From positions 124,001 to 188,000 of the forward strand of contig NZ_BATP01000034.1 in NCBI RefSeq assembly GCF_000739615.1: a stretch of DNA of 64,000 bases. Reading direction: 5' to 3'. The first letter of the stretch is position 1. Every line of letters begins with the position of its first letter. Source of the DNA: Haloferula sp. BvORR071 (GTDB lineage Bacteria > Verrucomicrobiota > Verrucomicrobiia > Verrucomicrobiales > Akkermansiaceae). This document shows, piece after piece, positions 36,091-43,566 of the stretch. The translations under genes and the position numbers were made by a program. Below the pieces are notes generated by a model. That model did no database searches, was not told where the DNA came from, and was given only the letters and a program-made list of their open reading frames with translations.

Positions 36091-38127
36091 ATGCACCTTC
36101 ATCTCATCGACTGGCTGATCGTCATCGTTTCCTTCCTGGCCTTCGCCGGGATCGCCATGTGGAGCGGCCGCCAAGCCAAGAGTGTCTCCGGCTTCCTCGT
36201 CAGCGGCCGTTGCGCCGGACGCTACCTGCTCACCATTGCCGCCGGCATGGTGTGGATCGATGCGATCAACATCATCGGCATGTTCGAGCTGTACTTCGTC
36301 GGCGGTTTCCCGGCGATGAGCTGGGGCCTGATCATCCAGCCACCGCTTGCCGTGATCATGGCTGTGTCCGGTTGGGCCGTGTATCGCTTCCGCGAAACGC
36401 GGGCCATGACCGTGCCGCAATACCTCGAGATGCGCTACAGCCCCGGCGTCCGCGTCAGCGCTGGCATCGTTTCGTGGATCGCCGGCATGATCAATTTCGG
36501 CATCTTCCCCGCGGTCAGCGCCCATTTCGTCATGGGCTTCTGCGGCCTGCCGAAGGACTTCGCCTTGGCCAGCCTGACCCTGCCGACCTTTCCCGTGCTA
36601 ATGGTCGCGATGATGGCGGTCACCCTCTTGTTCGTCTTCCACGGCGGCCACGTCACCGTGCTGGTCCTGGATTTCTGCCAGGGCTTCTTCATCAATATCG
36701 CTGCCGTCCTCCTGGTGCTGGTGATCGGCTTCACTTGGCTCAATTGGAGCGAAGTGTTAGACGTGCTCAACCAAGCTCCCGCCGACGCATCTCTGCTCGA
36801 CCCGGCGCGCACCTCGAACGTCAAGGACTTCAATGTCTGGTACTTCGTCATCTCCACCATCGGGATGTTCTACAACCGCCTGTCGAACTTCCAGGGACAG
36901 GCCTTCGATGCCGCGGCCCGCACACCGCACGAAGGCCGCATGGGCAATGTCCTCGGCCTCATCCGCTGGCAGACCCTCTGTCTCTTCTTCATGGTGATGG
37001 TGCTGGCCGCGCAAGTGGCGCTCAAGCACCCCGCCCACGCCTCGCTTGGCCAATCGATCACCGCATGGCTCGACGTGCTGGAGCGGCAACACGGCGCGGC
37101 GGTGCGCGGTCAGATGACGGTCAGCACTGCACTCGCCTTCATTCTGCCCGTCGGCGGCAAGGGTCTGCTGCTCGCCATCATGATCGCGGCGATGATCTCG
37201 TCCAAGAGTGCCTTCATCCACTCCTTCGGCTCGATCTTCGTGCAGGATGTCGTGCTGCCCTTCCGCAAGACCTCGCCGGAACCCGCGCGGCAATTGCGCT
37301 GGCTGCGCCTGTCGATGCTGGGGGTCACGGTCTTCGCGGTGCTCTTCGGCTGCTTCTACCGCCAGACCGAGAAGATCCTGATGTACTTTGCGCTCAGCAG
37401 TACCCTCTGGCTCGGCGGCTCCGGCGCAATCCTCATCGGCGGGCTCTATTGGAAGAAGGGCACGACCCAGGGTGCCTACGCAGCCATGGGTGTGGGCGGC
37501 GTCTTTGGTCTCGCTGGTTTCGCCCTCATGCAGGGTTGGGAAAAATGGACCGGATCGCCGCCACAGCTCTCGATCGCCGGCCACGCGATCGCACTCAACC
37601 CACAGTGGTGGTTGCTCATCACCATGCTGGTCTCGACGGCCACCTACGTCGGCGTGTCCCTGCTCACCCGTCGCGGTGCCAGCTTCGATCTCGATCGCCT
37701 GCTCCACCGCGGTGCTTGGCGCGACGCGGACTCATCGCTCGATGACGAGCCGCAGCTTTCGCTGTGGAAGCGGATCTGTGGCGTCACCCCGGAATTCTCG
37801 ACCAGCGACCGCCGCACGGTGTATGCCTTCTACGTTTGGGTCTTCGCGTGGTTCGGCGCCTGCGTCATCATGATCGCCCTCTCGCTCTCCGGAAAGGTCG
37901 GCAATGCGGACTGGGCCGGATTCTGGAAGATTTACCTCATCGCGTTAGCCTGCTTGCTGGTGATCAGCACGGTTTGGCTCGGCATGGGTGGCATCCGCGA
38001 TCTAAAAACCATGTTCCGCTTGCTCAAGGAAACTGGCCACGCTTCTGACGACGGCACAGTTCCCGGCTCCGCCGCCATTGAAACGACCGGGCCCATCACT
38101 CCCGACAAGGCCGCTGACCCCGCGTGA
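36091..38127 (+). CDS. Sodium:solute symporter (SSS family), copy 1
   Basis: 678 residues from the ATG at 36091, 4 bases after the preceding stop (the frame is open from 36049, but that overlaps the neighbour). Around 14-15 hydrophobic segments begin at IDWLIVIVSFLAFAGIAMWS. SSS features include SVSGFLVSGRCAGRYLLTIA near TM2, MTVPQYLEMRYSPGVRVSAG and SSKSAFIHSFGSIFVQDVVL. The length is at the long end for the family because of a C-terminal extension with extra hydrophobic segments (FYVWVFAWFGACVIMIAL). Likely Na+-coupled uptake of a sugar or oligosaccharide; coexpression with the oxidoreductase and nearness to the GH/GH112 pair make a Gal-HexNAc disaccharide a plausible cargo, which is inference only. 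Confidence 0.9.
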   Translation: MHLHLIDWLIVIVSFLAFAGIAMWSGRQAKSVSGFLVSGRCAGRYLLTIAAGMVWIDAINIIGMFELYFVGGFPAMSWGLIIQPPLAVIMAVSGWAVYRFRETRAMTVPQYLEMRYSPGVRVSAGIVSWIAGMINFGIFPAVSAHFVMGFCGLPKDFALASLTLPTFPVLMVAMMAVTLLFVFHGGHVTVLVLDFCQGFFINIAAVLLVLVIGFTWLNWSEVLDVLNQAPADASLLDPARTSNVKDFNVWYFVISTIGMFYNRLSNFQGQAFDAAARTPHEGRMGNVLGLIRWQTLCLFFMVMVLAAQVALKHPAHASLGQSITAWLDVLERQHGAAVRGQMTVSTALAFILPVGGKGLLLAIMIAAMISSKSAFIHSFGSIFVQDVVLPFRKTSPEPARQLRWLRLSMLGVTVFAVLFGCFYRQTEKILMYFALSSTLWLGGSGAILIGGLYWKKGTTQGAYAAMGVGGVFGLAGFALMQGWEKWTGSPPQLSIAGHAIALNPQWWLLITMLVSTATYVGVSLLTRRGASFDLDRLLHRGAWRDADSSLDDEPQLSLWKRICGVTPEFSTSDRRTVYAFYVWVFAWFGACVIMIALSLSGKVGNADWAGFWKIYLIALACLLVISTVWLGMGGIRDLKTMFRLLKETGHASDDGTVPGSAAIETTGPITPDKAADPA

Positions 38128-38144
38128 CTCCCATTGCTCCGATC

Positions 38145-38197
38145 AACACGAATGAAGACTCAGCTCCGGCAGACCTCCTTGCCCTTCATCCGTGGTT
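38145..38197. repeat. Dispersed inverted repeat element, copy 2
   Basis: AACACGAATGAA (38145-38156) faces TTCATCCGTGGTT (38185-38197); nine of ten core bases are complementary. The core ATGAAGACTCAG (38152-38163) is identical to copy 1, and the following about 30 bases align with few changes. It sits in the 111-base gap between the symporter and the secreted glycosidase and may act as an RNA stem between them. Confidence 0.65.
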
Positions 38198-38238
38198 CTT
38201 TTCGCTTCCCTAAAGCTCACTCCGCTCTCTTCGCCAGC

Positions 38239-41190
38239 ATGAAGCTCACCCGTTCTCTGATCGCTGCCCTTGCCTTCGCGCACCCCGCCTTGGCTGAAGT
38301 CCAGCCGCTCGCCCAATACAACCTTCAGGGCGAAGGCGGCGTTCGTGACACCGCCGCCCCGGCGACCCTTTCGGGGCAGGTCAAGGATGCTCCCGCACTG
38401 ACCCGCCAAGGTGCCCCCAGGATCATGTCGAATAGCCCGGAGCCGCGCCGTCAGGTCTCCGACTCCTCGATCAAGTTCGAGAACGACGACCAGTGCTACA
38501 GCACCGCCAGGAACCTCGCCAGCGGTGACCGCTTCGTGGTCGAGGTTTGGGCCTATGCGGCAAAGGGCGACGACCCCGGTCTCCATGCAGCGCTCGCCAA
38601 TGGCAACGGCGCGAGCGGCTTCCTCATCGCCCAGAGCGGTGACCAGTGGCAGGTCTTCGTCGGCGGTGTCGGTGGAACTCCGATCGGCAAGGTCACCCCC
38701 GAGAAGTGGACCCATCTCGCCATCGTTCGCGAAGGCGGCAACTGTAGCGCCTGGATAAATGGCGAACGCGCCGGTGACTTGCCCGGCCTCGGCGGCGGCA
38801 CCGCCAACTTCTCCCTTGGTGCCAGCGCACCCGGCAAGGAAGCCTTCCACGGCTGGATCTCGGAGGCCCGCGTCTCCACCTTCAAGCCCGGCGCTTTCGA
38901 AGTTACCGACTTCCTGCTCGACGAGACCAAGCTGAAGTCCCTCAAGGATGCGGACCTCGCCGAGCGCGCCCGCTTCATGGAGGGGCTGCTGCAAACACCC
39001 GGGGTGAAGGTGGTGAAAGATTTCGTCGAGAAGCCAGCCACCGCCGATTGGCTGATTGAGCCGCCGACGCAGCCTTCATCGATCCAGCTCCGTGTGGATG
39101 ACAAGAAGCAGTTCGCCCAGGTCCTGCTGACGAATGGCTTGGTCAGTCGCACCTTTCACCTCACCGATGGCAACCTCGGCTGCATCAGCTTCCGCCGCAT
39201 CGACAAGGACATCGAGTTCGTCCGCGCCATCAAGCCGGAAGCGCGCATCTGCCTCGATGGCAACTGGTTGGAGATTGGTGGTCTCACCGGTACGCCGGAC
39301 CAGGCATTCCTCACGCCAAGCTGGTTGCCACTGCTGCGCTCGAAGCCCGACAGCTTCCGCTTCATCGGCATGGAGAGCGGTGCCTGCGTGAAACCCTACG
39401 AGTGGCAGCCCAAGTGCAACGCGCCGAAGGACATCGCGTGGCCCGCCAAGGGCCAGCGCCTGACCTTCCGTTTCGTCGCTCCCGAGAGCAGTCCCTACAA
39501 GGGTACCGGCGTCGCCGTGAGCTACGAGATCTACGACGGCATCCCGGTGATGATGAAGACCTTCAGATTCGTCAACAAGTCCGGGAAGGAGGTCGTGCTC
39601 ACCAAGTTCGAAAGCGAGCATCTCGCGGTGCAGCCCAGCAACTCGCGGATGATGCACGTGGAGAGCGACTACTCCTTCGCCATGGCCAATGCCACCGACA
39701 AGGGCAGCGGCCTCGGCATCCACATGAGTGGCGGGAAATCCGAGTTCTACGACTACTCCTTCGGCGGCGGCACTACCCGCTTCGTCCGCGATCCGAATTG
39801 GGGCTCAATGGCCACGCTCAATCAGGCGGAGGACATCTTCCTCAACGACCCCCAGAACGCGCTGCTGCTCAGCCGTCCGACCGTCGGCCCGAACTGGACC
39901 GTGAAAGCCGGCGAGTCCTTCGATGCCTTCCGCACTTTCACGATCCTCAACGACAGCACCGACAAGGAGCGCTTCCACCTCGCCCAGCGCCGCTTCTACC
40001 GCAAGCTCGCGCCGCAGACGAACGAGAAAATGTTCGAAGTCCACGCGCCGGTCACCCGCGACCCGAACGTGCTCAAGCCGCTGATCGACCAGATGGAGGA
40101 AATCGGCTTCAACCTGCTCCAGGCGCCGGAACATCCCGGCAGCTTCAACTACGCCGATAGCTCGGAAGGCAACGTGAAGTCGATGAAGGTCATCTGCGAC
40201 TACGCGAAGACCAAGGGCGTCCGCGTTGGCGCCTATCAGCTCATGATGGCCTCGCAAGGCTGGGGCAAACCGGAGGACAACTACAACTGCATCAGCCCGG
40301 CCACCGGCAAGCCCGGCAGCCTCTTCGGCCAGAGTGCCTGTGGTGCCAGCGCTTGGGCGGACATGTACTACGACAACATGTGGAAAACCATCGAGGCTGC
40401 CGGCATGGGGGCCTTCAAACCCGATGGTCCCTACCACGGCGACCCCTGCGCGGCGAAAGACCACCCGCACCACAAGGGTCTGGAGGACTCGCAATGGGCG
40501 CAGTGGAAGTGGATGTGCTCGGTGCTCCACGAGGGCCAGCGCCGCAATCTCTACCTGACTGTCCCGGACTGGTACTTCCTCAATGGCCAAGTCTGCACCG
40601 GCATGGGGTACCGCGAGGCGACCGACAACATTGACATCAACCTGCAGACCGTCATCTACCGCCAGTACATCTACGACGCCACCTGGCACAAGACGGCGCA
40701 GATGGGCTGGGTCAACCTGAACACCGAGGTGCTGCACGGCGGCATGGAGAAGAACCTCGACAAGTATGAGCGCACCTTCTTCGGCATGCTGGCTTCGGGT
40801 GCCCAGGTCTGGGTCCGCGGCCACCGGCTCTACGACGGCCCGCAAAGCCAGGCCATGCTCCGGAAGTGGATGGACTGGTACAAGCGTCACTCCGACGTCA
40901 TCCTCGGTGACATCATCCACCTCCGCCGTCCCGATGGCCGCGGGCTCGACTACTACCTGCACGTGAATCCCAGCGGGAAGGAGAAGGGGATGCTCCTGGT
41001 CTTCAATCCGCTCGATCAGGAGGTGAAGAAGGAGCTCACCGTGCCGCTCTACTACACCGGCCTGGTGGGAAGCGCGTCGGTGCGCGAGAAGGACGGCTCC
41101 GCTTCAAGCCTTAAACTGGATCGGGATGAGCAGGCCCGCATCCCGGTCACCCTGCCGGCTGGAGGATTCACCTGGGTCACCTTCGAATGA
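38239..41190 (+). CDS. Secreted LamG-domain glycosidase with clan GH-D-like catalytic barrel
   Basis: 983 residues from the ATG at 38239, chosen because a signal peptide begins there (MKLTRSLIAALAFAHPALA); the open frame from 38134 runs through the repeat. A LamG/concanavalin-like domain occupies about 20-235 (RFVVEVWAYAAKGDD, KWTHLAIVREGGNCSAWING). A beta-sandwich follows (about 290-600; NGLVSRTFHLTDGNLG, EIGGLTG), then an (alpha/beta)8-type region with AFKPDGPYHGDP (candidate nucleophile Asp729) and YREATDNID (candidate acid/base Asp796). The R-x3-D-N motif also occurs in the GH36-like protein at 52283 (RIGPDN). I therefore infer an alpha-galactosidase or alpha-N-acetylgalactosaminidase-like enzyme of clan GH-D type. 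Its stop overlaps the GH112 start (ATGA), pointing to release of the disaccharide that GH112 splits. The exact family is unassigned. Confidence 0.75.
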   Translation: MKLTRSLIAALAFAHPALAEVQPLAQYNLQGEGGVRDTAAPATLSGQVKDAPALTRQGAPRIMSNSPEPRRQVSDSSIKFENDDQCYSTARNLASGDRFVVEVWAYAAKGDDPGLHAALANGNGASGFLIAQSGDQWQVFVGGVGGTPIGKVTPEKWTHLAIVREGGNCSAWINGERAGDLPGLGGGTANFSLGASAPGKEAFHGWISEARVSTFKPGAFEVTDFLLDETKLKSLKDADLAERARFMEGLLQTPGVKVVKDFVEKPATADWLIEPPTQPSSIQLRVDDKKQFAQVLLTNGLVSRTFHLTDGNLGCISFRRIDKDIEFVRAIKPEARICLDGNWLEIGGLTGTPDQAFLTPSWLPLLRSKPDSFRFIGMESGACVKPYEWQPKCNAPKDIAWPAKGQRLTFRFVAPESSPYKGTGVAVSYEIYDGIPVMMKTFRFVNKSGKEVVLTKFESEHLAVQPSNSRMMHVESDYSFAMANATDKGSGLGIHMSGGKSEFYDYSFGGGTTRFVRDPNWGSMATLNQAEDIFLNDPQNALLLSRPTVGPNWTVKAGESFDAFRTFTILNDSTDKERFHLAQRRFYRKLAPQTNEKMFEVHAPVTRDPNVLKPLIDQMEEIGFNLLQAPEHPGSFNYADSSEGNVKSMKVICDYAKTKGVRVGAYQLMMASQGWGKPEDNYNCISPATGKPGSLFGQSACGASAWADMYYDNMWKTIEAAGMGAFKPDGPYHGDPCAAKDHPHHKGLEDSQWAQWKWMCSVLHEGQRRNLYLTVPDWYFLNGQVCTGMGYREATDNIDINLQTVIYRQYIYDATWHKTAQMGWVNLNTEVLHGGMEKNLDKYERTFFGMLASGAQVWVRGHRLYDGPQSQAMLRKWMDWYKRHSDVILGDIIHLRRPDGRGLDYYLHVNPSGKEKGMLLVFNPLDQEVKKELTVPLYYTGLVGSASVREKDGSASSLKLDRDEQARIPVTLPAGGFTWVTFE

Positions 41191-43421
41191 GCGCGCGACC
41201 GACCATGCAACCTTTTGCTCCTGCTGCCGTGCCGACGCGTGGGCGTTTCACTCTTCCCACTGAGGCTGGCCAGGACGATCTGGTTCTCGATCTCGCCGCC
41301 AAGTGGGGTGCGGATACGATCCGTGACTCGGACGGCACCGAGCTATCCCCCTCGCTCACCGCGCTTGGCTTCGACATCTTCTCGACGGTGCTGCTGACCC
41401 GTGCCGACCAGGAGTTTGTGCGCGCCCATTCGGAGTTCCTGATTCGCAAGTTCTTCCGCTCCGATCCGGTGACAGCAACCACCTACAGTGTGGTATTGGA
41501 CCCGATGCGGGGTTTCGATTCGCGCAAGTATCGCATCGACACCCTGAACGATCCCGCCGTCTGGTGGGAAGTCCACGACCGCACGACCGGCCGGAAGCTG
41601 CCCGGCTCGCAATGGGCATTCGATCCAGAGTCGGGAATGGTGACGGTGAACGGCATCACGCCTTGGCACCAGTACACGGTGAATTTCCTGGTCCAGCAGA
41701 CTTGGGATTCGACCTCGATGCACAACCATCTGACGAATGGCTGGACCTGCGCACCGATCATGAGCGTCGATCCGTGGCACCCCGCCTGTTACGATCACCT
41801 GATGCAGTGGTTCGACCGCTGGCTGGAGGAACATCCGGCGACCACCGTGGTGCGCCTCACCACACTCTGCTACCATTTTCCCATCGATAGCGGAGCCGAT
41901 GGCAAGACCCGTTACTTCGACGGCCAGGGCTACGCCGACACCGTCAGTATCCCGGCGCTGCTGGATTTCGAGAAGACCTATGGCTACCGCCCCTCAAGCG
42001 AGGACTTTGTTGACCAGGGCTACTATCGCAATACCCACCGCGTTCCCACACCGCGGCAGCGGCAGTGGATGGAGCACATCCACAAGTTCGTCGTGCGCTT
42101 CGGCCGTGACCTGACCGACCGCATCCATCGCGCCGGGAAAAAGGCGGCCATCTTCTGGGGCGATCACTGGATCGGCATGGAGCCCTACCTGCCCAGCTTC
42201 CAGGAGATGGGCATCGACATCCACATCAATGCCTGCGAGGGCGCTGTGGTGGCTCGGCGTTGTGCAGAAGCGCCGGGCAGCCAGATCAAGGAACTACGGC
42301 TCTACCCGTACTTGTTCCCGGATACCTTCAATGACCACGGCGGCCAACCGCTGCGGGACTCGCAGTTGTTCTGGGCAAATGTCCGCCGCGGCCTCTTGCG
42401 CGCGCCGGTGGACCGGATCGGCTACGGCGGCTATCTCAGCCTGGCAGCGCGCTATCCGGAATTCGTGGCCCAGGTATCCGGTCTCGCGCAGGAGTTCCGC
42501 ACCCTGATCGAGGTAACCCGCTCGACCCGCTCTTGGCGGATCCCGGTGAAGGTCGGTATTCTCAACGCTTGGGGTGCCTGCCGCTCATGGATCCCCATGG
42601 AAGGGCGCGACCAGAAGTTCGCCGTCTCCTACAGCGACAACATGTTCCTGCTGGCCCGCAGCTACCTGCTTGAATGCCTGGCGGGCCTGCCGGTGGACGT
42701 GACCTTCCTCAGCTTCGACGAGGTGGCCGCCGACGGCATTCCAGACGATCTCGACGTGCTGATCAACGACGGCGACGCCGGCACCGCCCAGTCCGGCGGG
42801 CACTACTGGGCACAACCTGAAATCGTGACCGCAGTGCGGCGCTTCGTCCACCAAGGCGGCGGCTTCATCGGCGTGCGCGAGCCGAGCGCTCACGCCGCGA
42901 TGGGCCGCGTCTTCCAACTCGCCGATGTGCTCGGTGTCGATCAGGAACTCGGGCACTCACCGTCGCAGCGATCCATTGCCGAATGGCAGGAAAACCGCGA
43001 TCACTTCATCCTCGCCGGAGAAGCGCTGGAATTGAATTTCGGCATCAGCCAGAGCTACGTCGCCCCGGTCGAGCCGGGTACCCAGATCCTGGCGACAGGT
43101 CCCGGCGGCCATGTCCTCGCCTCCGCCCGCGATTGCGGTGCCGGCCGCGCCGTGTATTTCGCCGGCCTGCCCGCCACGCTCGACAACTACCGGCTACTGC
43201 TTCGCACCCTCGTATGGGCCGCCCGCCAGGAACCATCGCTCGGACAATGGTTCGCGACCAACCCCAAAACAGAATGCGCATGGTATCCGGAAGTCGCGAA
43301 ACTGTTAGTCATCAACAACTCGCCCGAAGCCCAGCTCACCACCGTGCTCGACGGAGTCGGACATACCTCCGAGCTAAGTCTGGCTCCCTACGCCAGCGCT
43401 TGGTTCTCGCCGCAAAACTGA
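41187..43421 (+). CDS. lnpA: GH112 galacto-N-biose / lacto-N-biose phosphorylase
   Basis: 744 residues without a signal peptide, so cytoplasmic. It catalyses phosphorolysis of Gal-beta-1,3-GalNAc or Gal-beta-1,3-GlcNAc to Gal-1-phosphate and the free HexNAc. Family features: GRFTLPTEAGQDDLVLDLAA near the start with WGADTIRDSDGT; GMVTVNGITPWHQYTVNFL; QWFDRWLEEHPATTVVRLTT; GYRPSSEDFVDQGYY; and FWGDHWIGMEPY with Asp326 at the place of the catalytic general acid. A Rossmann-like central part (FDEVAADGIPDDLDVLINDG) and a C-terminal beta domain complete the usual about 720-750-residue layout. The ATG overlaps the upstream stop (ATGA), so translation is coupled to the secreted LamG glycosidase. GalNAc versus GlcNAc preference cannot be read with confidence. 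Confidence 0.92.
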   Translation: MSARPTMQPFAPAAVPTRGRFTLPTEAGQDDLVLDLAAKWGADTIRDSDGTELSPSLTALGFDIFSTVLLTRADQEFVRAHSEFLIRKFFRSDPVTATTYSVVLDPMRGFDSRKYRIDTLNDPAVWWEVHDRTTGRKLPGSQWAFDPESGMVTVNGITPWHQYTVNFLVQQTWDSTSMHNHLTNGWTCAPIMSVDPWHPACYDHLMQWFDRWLEEHPATTVVRLTTLCYHFPIDSGADGKTRYFDGQGYADTVSIPALLDFEKTYGYRPSSEDFVDQGYYRNTHRVPTPRQRQWMEHIHKFVVRFGRDLTDRIHRAGKKAAIFWGDHWIGMEPYLPSFQEMGIDIHINACEGAVVARRCAEAPGSQIKELRLYPYLFPDTFNDHGGQPLRDSQLFWANVRRGLLRAPVDRIGYGGYLSLAARYPEFVAQVSGLAQEFRTLIEVTRSTRSWRIPVKVGILNAWGACRSWIPMEGRDQKFAVSYSDNMFLLARSYLLECLAGLPVDVTFLSFDEVAADGIPDDLDVLINDGDAGTAQSGGHYWAQPEIVTAVRRFVHQGGGFIGVREPSAHAAMGRVFQLADVLGVDQELGHSPSQRSIAEWQENRDHFILAGEALELNFGISQSYVAPVEPGTQILATGPGGHVLASARDCGAGRAVYFAGLPATLDNYRLLLRTLVWAARQEPSLGQWFATNPKTECAWYPEVAKLLVINNSPEAQLTTVLDGVGHTSELSLAPYASAWFSPQN

Positions 43422-43566
43422 GCATCCCGTTCGCCTCCCATCATCCCTGCGCAACTCCGTATGCGTTTTTCTGCAAATGGGACAGAGCGCGCCAGGGCCG
43501 CAAGCGATAGCGTCCCCTTATAAGCCCGGAGCGCCCTCAGCCGGCCCTCAGTTTTCCACTGTCACC
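43422..43566. promoter_or_regulatory. Intergenic region with shared 19-base element, copy 2
   Basis: 145 bases between the GH112 and GH38 genes. CGTATGCGTTTTTCTGCAA at 43458-43476 matches 18128-18146 at 17 of 19 positions, and AACTCCGTATGC at 43453-43464 matches 34685-34696 exactly. The element ends 90 bases before the ATG. This suggests that GH38 has its own promoter under the same control. Confidence 0.4.

Noticed and set aside
36159-37745. Plus-strand frame of 528 codons inside the symporter gene
   Set aside because: Out-of-frame translation, rich in Arg and Pro; the symporter frame has the membrane segments and family motifs.
38239-41190. Assignment of the LamG glycosidase to GH101
   Set aside because: GH101 was attractive because of the GH112 partner, but the FKPDG and R-x3-D-N motifs fit clan GH-D better and GH101 hallmarks were not recognised.
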